From Prevotella sp. UBA2850 (GTDB lineage: Bacteria; Bacteroidota; Bacteroidia; Bacteroidales; Bacteroidaceae), in assembly GCA_002350805.1 (NCBI GenBank), contig DEFO01000047.1:62047-101285 (forward strand): a DNA stretch of 39,239 bases. Reading direction: 5' to 3'. Both the position numbers and the translations under genes were made by a program. The notes beneath the pieces were generated by a model. That model saw nothing but the letters and a program-made list of their open reading frames with translations. It searched no databases and was not told the origin of the DNA. Positions 14,727-22,148 of the stretch are shown piece by piece (position 1 is the stretch's first letter; each line of letters starts with the position of its first letter).

Positions 14727-15839
14727 GTGAAGACAAGAATACTATCCGTTTTTATGCTTTTTCTGCCGTTGTGCGGCTCTGCCCAGAAGATTTCCATGGG
14801 CTCGTGCACCACACGCGACGGCGGTGAATACAAAGGTGAAATGGTTGCCGGCAAGCCTCATGGCAAGGGTAACACAGTGTTTAAGAATGGCGATACTTAC
14901 GAGGGCGAGTATGCCAAGGGTAAGCGCCAGGGCTATGGTGTCTATACTTTCTCTGACGGTGAGAAATATGAAGGACAGTGGTTCCAGGACCAGCAGCACG
15001 GTCAAGGCACTTTCTATTTTATGAATAATAATAAATATGTAGGACTGTGGTTCCGCGATTATCAGCAGGGACATGGCATTATGTATTATTATAATGGTGA
15101 CAAGTACGAAGGTAACTGGTATCAGGACCATCGCAACGGCAAGGGCAAATACACCTATGCCGGCGGTGAATACTACGATGGAGAATGGAAATTTGACGAG
15201 AAGTGGGGGCGTGGTACTTTCGATTGGAATGACGGCACGACCTACAATGGCATGTGGGCACATAACCTGCGTAATGGCAAGGGAACAAATAAATATGCCG
15301 ATGGCGATGTGTACACAGGCGACTGGAAAGACGACATTCAGCACGGCAAGGGCATCTATAAGTTCCAGAACGGCGATGTCTACGAGGGAGACTACGTACA
15401 GGGCGAGCGCACCGGCGAGGGCATCTTCCGCTATGCTAACGGCGATAAGTACACAGGTCATTTCAGCGAAGGCGACAAGTCGGGACAGGGCACGCTCGTG
15501 TGGAAGAACGGCGACGTGTATACCGGCCAATGGAAGAACGATAAGCAGAACGGCCGCGGCAAGCTGACGAAGAAGAACGGCGACGTGTTCGACGGCAACT
15601 TCAAAAATGGCAAGGTGCATGGCGAGGTGATTATCCACTTCAAAGACGGCATGAAGTTCAAGGGCACATTCCGCGACGGAAAGCGCAACGGACCAGCCAT
15701 TGAGGAAGACAAGGACGGCACTCGCTTCGAGGGAACGTATGTAGACGACCGCCGCGAAGGCAAGTTCGTGATTAAAGACAAGAACGGCCGCTTGAAGGAG
15801 AGTGGTGTCTATGAGCGCGGACGCAAAATCATAGAGTAA
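14727..15839 (+). CDS. Secreted MORN-repeat protein
   Basis: A 370-residue protein made almost wholly of MORN repeats. I count about 14 copies of a 23-residue unit starting with patterns such as YEGEY, YEGQW, YTGDW, YEGDY and FDGNF, each followed by a G-x-G turn. The last two copies are degenerate. The GTG at 14727 gives a signal peptide (MKTRILSVFMLFLPLCGSAQ) and fits the promoter at 14669-14699; the longer frame from 14670 begins within the promoter. MORN arrays form long beta structures that bind proteins or lipids. The partner here is unknown and no catalytic domain is present. The gene is followed 55 nt later by the YhcH-type gene on the same strand. Confidence 0.85.
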   Translation: MKTRILSVFMLFLPLCGSAQKISMGSCTTRDGGEYKGEMVAGKPHGKGNTVFKNGDTYEGEYAKGKRQGYGVYTFSDGEKYEGQWFQDQQHGQGTFYFMNNNKYVGLWFRDYQQGHGIMYYYNGDKYEGNWYQDHRNGKGKYTYAGGEYYDGEWKFDEKWGRGTFDWNDGTTYNGMWAHNLRNGKGTNKYADGDVYTGDWKDDIQHGKGIYKFQNGDVYEGDYVQGERTGEGIFRYANGDKYTGHFSEGDKSGQGTLVWKNGDVYTGQWKNDKQNGRGKLTKKNGDVFDGNFKNGKVHGEVIIHFKDGMKFKGTFRDGKRNGPAIEEDKDGTRFEGTYVDDRREGKFVIKDKNGRLKESGVYERGRKIIE

Positions 15840-15894
15840 CAAATCAAAAAGATAGTCATATAATAAAGGTATTAAGTTTTAATCATTAAGAATT

Positions 15895-16341
15895 ATGGTA
15901 GTAGACACACTCGACAATCTGAGCAAGTATGAGGCTCTGAACCCCCTGTTCAAAGAGGTGCTGGCATTTCTTCAGAACAACGACCTGAATAAAATGGAGG
16001 AAGGAAAATATCCCATCTGTGGCGACGACCTCTTTCTGAATCTGACAACCGCCAAGGGCAAGGCTCCCGACGCAGCCGTCTTGGAGACCCACAACCAGAT
16101 GATAGACATTCAGATACCGCTGAGCACGGCCGAGACCTATGGCTACACGCCACGTCAGGACCTGCCGGAGGCTGAGTATAATGCAGAGAAAGATATCACA
16201 AAGATACCCGACTTGATTGCCCAGGACTATATCACGTGCAGCCCTGGCATGTTTGCTATCTTCTTTCCGCAAGATGGCCATGCTCCCTGCATCTCTATGG
16301 AACCCGCCATCAAGAAGGCCATATTTAAAGTGAAAGCATAA
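15895..16341 (+). CDS. YhcH/YjgK/YiaL family protein (DUF386)
   Basis: A 148-residue cupin-fold protein of the family that includes E. coli YhcH and the EbgC beta-galactosidase subunit. The conserved metal/sugar site is visible in LETHNQMIDIQIPL and FFPQDGHAPC. Members have been linked to sugar anomer or sialic-acid metabolism, but the exact reaction here cannot be assigned. It starts 55 nt after the MORN gene and ends 12 nt before the branching-enzyme gene, so it is probably cotranscribed with the latter. Confidence 0.9.
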   Translation: MVVDTLDNLSKYEALNPLFKEVLAFLQNNDLNKMEEGKYPICGDDLFLNLTTAKGKAPDAAVLETHNQMIDIQIPLSTAETYGYTPRQDLPEAEYNAEKDITKIPDLIAQDYITCSPGMFAIFFPQDGHAPCISMEPAIKKAIFKVKA

Positions 16342-16353
16342 GTTAAGATTATT

Positions 16354-18426
16354 ATGGTGAATAAGAAATCAAGCGACAAGACTGCCGCCGCCAAGACAAC
16401 CTCGAAGAAGGCAGCCGTCAAGCATATCGGGCTGGTGAAAAACGACTCCTGGCTTGAGCCTTTCGAGCCTGCCATCCAAGGACGCCACGACCACGCGGTA
16501 TGGAAAATCAACCAGCTCACGCAGAATGGCAAAAAGAGCCTCACCGACTTCGCGTCGGGCCACTTCTACTACGGACTGCACAAACTCAGCCGCGGATGGG
16601 TGTTTCGCGAGTGGGCTCCTAATGCCACCGAGATTTATCTTGTGGGCGACTTCAATAATTGGCAGGAGAGCGAGCGCTATAAGTGCAAGCGCATCGAGGG
16701 CACCGGCAACTGGGAGTTGCGACTCTCTGAGAAAGCCCTGAAACACGGCGACCTCTACAAGATGCATGTCCACTGGAACGGTGGCGAGGGCGAGCGCATT
16801 CCCGCCTGGTGCCGTCGCGTGGTGCAGGATGAGGAAACCAAGATCTTCTCGGCTCAGGTGTGGAATCCAGCTACACCTTACGTGTGGAAGAAGAAAACCT
16901 TCAAGGCCAAGACCAATCCGTTGCTCATCTACGAGTGCCACATAGGCATGGGCCAGGACGCTGAGAAGGTGGGCACCTATACTGAGTTCCGCGAGAATGT
17001 GTTGCCACGCATCAAGGAAGACGGCTACAACTGCATTCAGATCATGGCCATCCAGGAGCATCCCTACTATGGCTCCTTCGGCTACCATGTATCGTCGTTC
17101 TTCGCACCCAGCAGCCGCTTCGGAACACCCGAAGAGTTGAAGGCCCTCATTGATGAGGCTCATTGCCTAGGCATCGCCGTCATCATGGATATCGTGCACT
17201 CGCATGCTGTGAAGAACGAGATTGAAGGCCTCGGCAATCTGGCTGGCGACCCCAACCAGTACTTCTATCCCGGTGATCGCCATGAGCATCCCGCATGGGA
17301 TTCGCTCTGTTTCGACTACGGCAAGGACGAAGTGATTCACTTCCTGCTTTCTAACTGCCGCTACTGGCTGGGCGAGTTCCATTTCGATGGATTCCGCTTC
17401 GATGGCGTCACGTCGATGCTCTACTATAGTCACGGACTCGGCGAGGCCTTCACTGGCTACGGCGACTATTTCAACGGTGGCGAGGACGACAATGCCATCT
17501 GCTATCTCACCTTGGCTAACAAACTCATCCATGAGGAGAATCCCCATGCGATCACCATCGCCGAGGAGGTGTCTGGCATGCCAGGTCTGGCTGCCAAGTT
17601 CGAGGATGGTGGCTTCGGCTTCGACTACCGCATGGCCATGAATATTCCCGACTACTGGATCAAGACCATCAAGGAACTGAAGGACGAGGAGTGGAAGCCC
17701 AGCAGCATTTTCTGGGAAGTAAAGAACCGCCGTCCCGACGAGAAGACCATCAGCTATTGCGAGAGCCACGACCAGGCACTCGTGGGCGACAAGACCATCA
17801 TCTTCCGGTTGATTGACGCCGATATGTACTGGCATTTCAAGAAAGGTGATGAGAATGAGGTGGCCCATCGCGGCATTGCCCTCCACAAGATGATTCGCCT
17901 GGTGACGCTGGCAGCCATCAATGGCGGCTACCTCAACTTCATGGGCAATGAGTTTGGTCATCCCGAGTGGATTGACTTCCCTCGCGAAGGTAACGGCTGG
18001 AGCTACAAGTATGCCCGCCGCCAGTGGAACCTGGTCGACAACAAGGACCTCTGCTATCATTGGCTGGGCGACTTCGACCGTGAGATGCTGCGCGTGGTGA
18101 AGGGTCAGAAGAACTTCAACCAAACTCCCGTTGAGGAGATTTGGCATAACGACGGCGACCAGATACTGGCCTTTAAGCGTGGCGACCTCATCTTTGTCTT
18201 CAACTTCAGTCCTTCCCATTCGTACACCGACTACGGATTCCTGGTGCCAACGGGTAGCTACGACGTGGTGCTCAATACCGACTCGAAGGCCTTTGGCGGC
18301 AATGGTCTGGCAGACGACACAATGACCCACTTCACCAACTACGACCCGCTCTACGTGAACGACCATAAGGAGTGGCTGAAGCTCTATGTTCCCGCACGCT
18401 CGGCTGTGGTGTTGAAAAAGAACTGA
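16354..18426 (+). CDS. 1,4-alpha-glucan branching enzyme (GH13, eukaryote-like)
   Basis: A 690-residue cytoplasmic glycogen branching enzyme. After a Lys/Ala-rich N-terminal tail (about 1-25) comes a CBM48-type domain (WAPNATEIYLVGDFNNW), then the GH13 barrel. The nucleophile is D350 in FRFDGVTSML, the acid/base is E404 in TIAEEVSGMPG, and H472-D473 lie in CESHDQALVGD. The stretches FRFDGVTSML, ESHDQALVGDK and YLNFMGNEFGHPEW match the animal/fungal GBE1 type more closely than classic bacterial GlgB. It forms alpha-1,6 branches in storage glucan. No other glycogen gene is adjacent. The gene follows the YhcH-type gene by 12 nt and is probably in one transcript with it. Confidence 0.9.
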   Translation: MVNKKSSDKTAAAKTTSKKAAVKHIGLVKNDSWLEPFEPAIQGRHDHAVWKINQLTQNGKKSLTDFASGHFYYGLHKLSRGWVFREWAPNATEIYLVGDFNNWQESERYKCKRIEGTGNWELRLSEKALKHGDLYKMHVHWNGGEGERIPAWCRRVVQDEETKIFSAQVWNPATPYVWKKKTFKAKTNPLLIYECHIGMGQDAEKVGTYTEFRENVLPRIKEDGYNCIQIMAIQEHPYYGSFGYHVSSFFAPSSRFGTPEELKALIDEAHCLGIAVIMDIVHSHAVKNEIEGLGNLAGDPNQYFYPGDRHEHPAWDSLCFDYGKDEVIHFLLSNCRYWLGEFHFDGFRFDGVTSMLYYSHGLGEAFTGYGDYFNGGEDDNAICYLTLANKLIHEENPHAITIAEEVSGMPGLAAKFEDGGFGFDYRMAMNIPDYWIKTIKELKDEEWKPSSIFWEVKNRRPDEKTISYCESHDQALVGDKTIIFRLIDADMYWHFKKGDENEVAHRGIALHKMIRLVTLAAINGGYLNFMGNEFGHPEWIDFPREGNGWSYKYARRQWNLVDNKDLCYHWLGDFDREMLRVVKGQKNFNQTPVEEIWHNDGDQILAFKRGDLIFVFNFSPSHSYTDYGFLVPTGSYDVVLNTDSKAFGGNGLADDTMTHFTNYDPLYVNDHKEWLKLYVPARSAVVLKKN

Positions 18427-18449
18427 TTCTTTAGTTTTCTGATAGTCCA

Positions 18450-19052
18450 TTGATACTTCTGGATTTACCCAAGATATGGAAACGATTGCTATGCCTGACG
18501 GTGATTTGCTTCATCGTCGGCATGGTGTTCGTGCCCGATGAACTGGAGTATTACTGTCGCAAGGCTGAGCGAGCCATCAAGAAAGGCAACTACGATGCGG
18601 CCCTCGCCATTGGCAAGAATGCCCTTCAGGCCAACGAGGAACTGACGTCGTTGCGCGCCTTCGCCCTCTACAAGAAGGGACTTCTGGGTGAACAGTTGTT
18701 CAAGTATCCGCTTGCTGGTGGCTCCCATGCGCTCTCCCGTCTGCCGGCTGATGACCGTGACCGCATCTTGTGCGCTGACCTGATGGACAAAGAGCTCGAC
18801 CGTTTTGCCCGTCATCTGCTAGAACTCTATCCCGGCGAGACCTCAGCTCTGCCTCGTCATTATCGTGAGGCGCTGGTGCTATTGTCCCATCAGCGTTCCA
18901 ACCCCATCATTATTTATCGCAATAACGTGCTGGAAGCCGATTATGCCGACTATCAGCGCATGGAGAAAGAGGCTCCGATGCCCGAGACACGAAAAAATGT
19001 GCTTCGAAATAGTTATCGAAGCACATATTGGTATTATTACGATTACGAGTAG
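18450..19052 (+). CDS. Hypothetical membrane-anchored TPR-like protein
   Basis: A 200-residue protein that I do not recognise with confidence. It has an N-terminal hydrophobic segment (about 13-29, LLCLTVICFIVGMVFVP) and then helices resembling one or two tetratricopeptide units (YYCRKAERAIKKGNYDAALAIGKNAL). The C-terminus is tyrosine-rich (STYWYYYDYE). It may be related to the C-terminal part of the DUF6057 family in Bacteroidota, but this is a weak impression. The start is TTG at 18450, 23 nt after the branching enzyme; no ATG lies near the N-terminus. The final codons contain a perfect 11-bp inverted repeat (18997-19026). Confidence 0.6.
   Translation: MILLDLPKIWKRLLCLTVICFIVGMVFVPDELEYYCRKAERAIKKGNYDAALAIGKNALQANEELTSLRAFALYKKGLLGEQLFKYPLAGGSHALSRLPADDRDRILCADLMDKELDRFARHLLELYPGETSALPRHYREALVLLSHQRSNPIIIYRNNVLEADYADYQRMEKEAPMPETRKNVLRNSYRSTYWYYYDYE
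18997..19026 (+). terminator. Perfect 11-bp inverted repeat inside the end of the hypothetical gene
   Basis: ATGTGCTTCGA (18997-19007), an 8-nt loop, then its exact complement (19016-19026). It lies 26 nt before the stop codon, inside the coding sequence. It has the shape of a terminator but no T tract, so its role is open. Confidence 0.4.
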
Positions 19053-19086
19053 CTTCTAAGTGAGAAGGGAAAATATAAGGAAATAG

Positions 19087-19256
19087 GAGTTTCGGAGGAT
19101 TTGGAGAATTCTGAGTATTCAGAGTATTCTGATTATTCTGAGAATTCTGATTTGGACAATAGCCTGCGCGCTTGTGGCCGTTGCAAAGGTAATCATACCT
19201 CTCACTTCTCAGTTCTCACTTCTCAGTTCTCATCTCACAGTTCTCCACTCTCACCT
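19087..19256 (+). repeat. Compound short-repeat element, copy A
   Basis: The left part is GGAGTTT-type sequence passing into five 9-nt units (GAATTCTGA/GTATTCTGA type, 19106-19150). The middle is the core TTTGGACAATA (19151-19161), a 22-nt GC-rich spacer, and a second conserved segment CAAAGGTAATCATACC+TCTCA (19184-19204). The right part is four 14-nt units (CTCACTTCTCAGTT type, 19201-19256). Core and architecture recur at 21861-22059, and in part, inverted, at 34512-34652. It fills the convergent gap after the hypothetical gene and before the M64 peptidase. Confidence 0.8.
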
Positions 19257-19269
19257 TGTGACTTTCCTT

Positions 19270-20511
19270 TTACTTTGTATAGAAGTCAACGATGTCACGG
19301 ATGGCCTTCTCGCAAACGTGGCAGAAGGTGGGATTCTCGTTGGTGCGCATGCGGCAGTCGTTCTCGGGGCGGTAGACGCCTTTCAGACTGTAGCCTGCTC
19401 CTTCAAACAATCCCACACCATCTATTTTTCCCACCATGTCTTTCCACTTTGCGCCAAAGTTCACCTGTGTGGTGATGTTGGGCTCCCAAGGTTCCACGTC
19501 GGCAGGATACATGGGGATGGCCTCCTGCTCGTAGGCGTATTCGTCAGCCAGTCCGGCAAAGCTGTGACCGAACTCATGCACGACCACTGGCTTGAACATG
19601 CGGTGGTGGGCCATCGACAGGTTGTAGGAGTTTAAGATGCCTCCGCCTCCATATTTCTCTGTGTTCACCAGCACGATGATATGCTCGTAGGGAATACCTG
19701 CCAGCCAGTCGTGAAGTGCCTTTAGGTTGAGCGTGGTCAGATAGCGGTCGCTATAGAATGTGTTGAAGTGCGAGCCGAGTGCCGTCTGCCTCCATTCTCC
19801 TTTCCCCGGCTCGCTGGTGCCGCTGTCTTTCGAGGGCGACATCACCGCCACGATGTTGAACCTGTTGCGCATGCTCTTAAACGGCTCATGGGCGAAGAGC
19901 GCCTCCATGGCCGTTTTGGCATCATCGACGAAGGTCTGCATCTCTTGCTCCTGGTAGCCCTCAGCCACATAGGCAATATGTATGCAGCGCGTGGTGTCGG
20001 CTGCCTGTTGCAGGGTGAGGTGAGGGGTGCGGTTGCGCTCGCCGATATGGTGTATCAGAATGTCTGTCGGAACCACCGTATGTGTGAGCGTGGCCATAAT
20101 CTTGCGGCGGTTGTTGCGCAGGTCGATGGTGATGTCGACGGTGTCTTTCGGCATGGGTACCAGAAACACATTCTCGAAGCTTTTCTTCTCAGTCTTAGCC
20201 TCGTCGTACGACAGCCATTCCTGGAAAAGGGTGGAGAACGAGTTGCGGTAGATGGCCAGTCCTGTGCGATGGTCGCGCACGGTGATTTGCCCGTTTCCCT
20301 CCACCGGCAGTTCTGCCAGCCGTTGACGCTTACCGTACCATCGCGGACTGACGTTGAGCTTGTCTACATAGATGTCCTGTCTGGCGGCATTGCCCGAGAA
20401 CGTGTAGTCGAGTCTGAGTGTCTGGTCGGTGAAATAGTCGTCAAATGCTTGTGCGCCTGCCGTGAGGCTGGTCAAGGCGAGGACGATGGTTAAGATGCTT
20501 TTCTTCATCAT
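19270..20511 (-). CDS. M64 family (IgA peptidase-type) metallopeptidase
   Basis: A secreted zinc metallopeptidase, 413 residues from the start chosen. The zinc motif HEFGHSFAGLADE fits the M64 pattern HExxHxxxxxxD, and GGGILNSYN and HMFKPVVVHEF-like flanks agree. The signal peptide is MMKKSILTIVLALTSLTAGAQA. A 24-nt tandem duplication at the 5' end gives an equally good ATG at 20535, which would add eight residues (MMKTSILT) before the same sequence. The start at 20511 gives the more usual signal peptide, but both are possible. The FolK-like gene ends 2 nt before the upstream ATG. Family members in gut Bacteroidota are secreted proteases; the target is unknown. Confidence 0.85.
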   Translation of the reverse strand: MMKKSILTIVLALTSLTAGAQAFDDYFTDQTLRLDYTFSGNAARQDIYVDKLNVSPRWYGKRQRLAELPVEGNGQITVRDHRTGLAIYRNSFSTLFQEWLSYDEAKTEKKSFENVFLVPMPKDTVDITIDLRNNRRKIMATLTHTVVPTDILIHHIGERNRTPHLTLQQAADTTRCIHIAYVAEGYQEQEMQTFVDDAKTAMEALFAHEPFKSMRNRFNIVAVMSPSKDSGTSEPGKGEWRQTALGSHFNTFYSDRYLTTLNLKALHDWLAGIPYEHIIVLVNTEKYGGGGILNSYNLSMAHHRMFKPVVVHEFGHSFAGLADEYAYEQEAIPMYPADVEPWEPNITTQVNFGAKWKDMVGKIDGVGLFEGAGYSLKGVYRPENDCRMRTNENPTFCHVCEKAIRDIVDFYTK

Positions 20512-20535
20512 AGTTAAGATGCTTGTTTTCATCAT
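20488..20535 (-). repeat. 24-nt tandem duplication of the M64 gene start
   Basis: Two 24-nt copies (20535-20512 and 20511-20488 on the minus strand) both begin ATGATGAA and end AGCATCTTAAC plus one base. They differ at only a few positions and encode MMKTSILT and MMKKSILT in frame, so the gene has two equivalent start regions. Confidence 0.85.
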
Positions 20536-20537
20536 GG

Positions 20538-20918
20538 TTATTTCGTTGTTATGGTTTTTAGTTCTTGATAGAGTTCTGCCACGTAGGGCCGCTGCCAGTC
20601 GTTGGGCTTTAAGCGTTTTCTGCCCAGTTGCAGCAGGTCGATGTCCATGCGCACGATTCTCTGCCTGCGCAGTTCAGGTGAATCACCACATTGCGCTTCA
20701 ATCTGTTTTAGCCGTTGGCGCGTCTTCTCGTAGTCGAGTGGGGTAGATGCTTTGGCCATGCAGTTGATGAAAGGCGCTGAGCAGATTCCTATTGGTTCAG
20801 TCTCCATCTCATGGGTGAACACGATGCCGGGGAACGCCTCACGCAGCAAGTCACGTGCGCGATTCATTTGCACCATTGCCTGCTCGTTGCTACCCAGGCA
20901 TAAAACGATGTTGGCCAT
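20538..20918 (-). CDS. folK: FolK-like pyrophosphokinase (short HPPK)
   Basis: A 126-residue protein resembling 6-hydroxymethyl-7,8-dihydropterin pyrophosphokinase, which makes the pterin pyrophosphate used in folate synthesis. It shows the LGSN start (LCLGSNEQ), APFINCMAKASTPLDY (the PFxN substrate motif) and RIVRMDIDLLQLG, which carries the two metal-binding aspartates of HPPK (DxD). It is about 30 residues shorter than usual, and the C-terminal PHPR-like motif is not visible. It may be a divergent paralogue rather than the housekeeping enzyme. It is in a minus-strand run with the TrmH-type gene (34 nt upstream) and the M64 peptidase (2 nt downstream of the stop). Confidence 0.7.
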   Translation of the reverse strand: MANIVLCLGSNEQAMVQMNRARDLLREAFPGIVFTHEMETEPIGICSAPFINCMAKASTPLDYEKTRQRLKQIEAQCGDSPELRRQRIVRMDIDLLQLGRKRLKPNDWQRPYVAELYQELKTITTK

Positions 20919-20952
20919 ATCTTTGTTTGTATTTTGTTCCCGTTTCCGTTTC

Positions 20953-21750
20953 TCATTTGCAGAGTTCCCAGAAGGCTACGGCAGCGGCAGCAGCCACATT
21001 GAGCGAGTCTACCCCATGGCTCATGGGAATGCGCACCACATAGTCGGCGTCGTCAATGTGCTCCTGGGGCAGTCCGTCGCCTTCCGTGCCCATGATGATA
21101 GCCAGCCTGGGCTCGTTTTTCAGCCTTTCGTCATCCAACGCTATACTCTTGTCGGTGAGTGCCATTGCCATAGTCTTGAACCCCAGTGAGCGCAATGAAC
21201 CAGCCGGTTGGTCGAGCCATGTCCATGGCACGAGGAACACTGAGCCCATCGATACCCTGATAGCCCTTCGGTTGAGGGGGTCGCACGAGTTACGTGTCAA
21301 CAGCACTCCGTCGATGCCCAGTGCTGCGGAAGCTCTGAAGATTGCCCCGATGTTGGTCGTGTCAACCACTCCGTCGATGACCACCACGCGCCTGGCGCCC
21401 TGGCATACCTCCTCCACACTCAATGCTGGTTTTCGTCTCATCGCACACAGCACACCGCGCGTCAGTGTGTAGCCGGTCAACTGTGCCAGCAGTTCGCGGC
21501 TGCCAGTATAGACGGGAATGTCGCCACAACGGCTGATAATTCCAGCCGCGTCGCCCTCAATATGTCTCTGCTCGCAAAGCAAAGCCAGCGGCTCGTAGCC
21601 GGCATGGAGCGCCACGTCGATCACTTTAGGGCTCTCGGCAATCAGAATGCCCTTTTCGGGTTCCAGCCGGTTGCGCAATTGTGCCTCGGTGAGCGTACTG
21701 AACAATTCCACACCCGGCTCTGTCAGCGAACTGATTTCAATGCGATTCAT
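20953..21750 (-). CDS. TrmH/SpoU-type RNA 2'-O-methyltransferase
   Basis: A 265-residue SPOUT methyltransferase that uses SAM to methylate a ribose in rRNA or tRNA. The C-terminal catalytic part is clear: DGVVDTTNIGAIFRASAALGIDGVLL (motif 1), MGTEGDGLP (motif 2) and IPMSHGVDSLNVAAAAAVAFWE (motif 3, trefoil knot). An N-terminal substrate-binding part (about 1-100) precedes it. I start at ATG 21750 because the -7 box TACCTTTG (21773-21766) leaves about 9-10 nt of leader; the ATG at 21756 is also possible. The exact RNA target cannot be read from sequence. Confidence 0.88.
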   Translation of the reverse strand: MNRIEISSLTEPGVELFSTLTEAQLRNRLEPEKGILIAESPKVIDVALHAGYEPLALLCEQRHIEGDAAGIISRCGDIPVYTGSRELLAQLTGYTLTRGVLCAMRRKPALSVEEVCQGARRVVVIDGVVDTTNIGAIFRASAALGIDGVLLTRNSCDPLNRRAIRVSMGSVFLVPWTWLDQPAGSLRSLGFKTMAMALTDKSIALDDERLKNEPRLAIIMGTEGDGLPQEHIDDADYVVRIPMSHGVDSLNVAAAAAVAFWELCK

Positions 21751-21765
21751 AGTCATTTGTTTTTG

Positions 21766-21773
21766 CAAAGGTA
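21766..21773 (-). promoter_or_regulatory. -7 promoter element of the TrmH-type gene
   Basis: On the minus strand this reads TACCTTTG, a TAnnTTTG match. It excludes the longer open frame that begins at 21822. Confidence 0.55.
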
Positions 21774-21860
21774 TGAAAAATCCTGAGAACGAGAGCAAGA
21801 AAGTGCCGCTTTCTTTTCTCACAGGTGAAAAACAAGAGGAAAGCTAGAAGGTGGTAGTTA

Positions 21861-22059
21861 GGAGTTTGGGAGTTTAGGAGTTTAGGAGTTTGGGAGTTTA
21901 GGAGTTTGGACAATACCAAAGGTGATCATACCTCTCATCTCTCAGCTATCAGCTCGGATGGTTCTCAATCTTCAATCCTCAGTCTTGAATCTTCAATTCT
22001 CAATCTTCAATTCTCAATCTTCAATCTTCAATCCTCAATCCTCAATTCTCAATCTAAAA
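21861..22059 (+). repeat. Compound short-repeat element, copy B
   Basis: The left part is six 8-nt units GGAGTTTG/GGAGTTTA (21861-21908). The core TTTGGACAATA (21905-21915) follows, then the second conserved segment CAAAGGTGATCATACC+TCTCA (21917-21937), which matches copy A at 20 of 21 positions. The right part is seven 14-nt units built from two 7-mers (TTCTCAA and TCTTCAA types, 21962-22059). The element fills the divergent gap between the TrmH-type gene and the alcohol dehydrogenase gene; I see nothing else in this gap apart from the promoters. Confidence 0.9.
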
Positions 22060-22097
22060 AAGCTCCGTTTTTTCTTTCTTAATTCGCTTGTTTTTTA

Positions 22098-22105
22098 TAT
22101 CTTTG
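22098..22105 (+). promoter_or_regulatory. -7 promoter element of the alcohol dehydrogenase gene
   Basis: TATCTTTG matches TAnnTTTG. Transcription from about 22111 gives a leader of nearly 40 nt to the TTG start at 22149. Confidence 0.55.
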
Positions 22106-22148
22106 CGCCAAGTCTGTTGACGAAACCAACCCAAACAACCCATAACAC

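Noticed and set aside
17167..18450. Long minus-strand open frame opposite the branching enzyme
   Set aside because: Shadow of a gene with clear catalytic motifs on the other strand.
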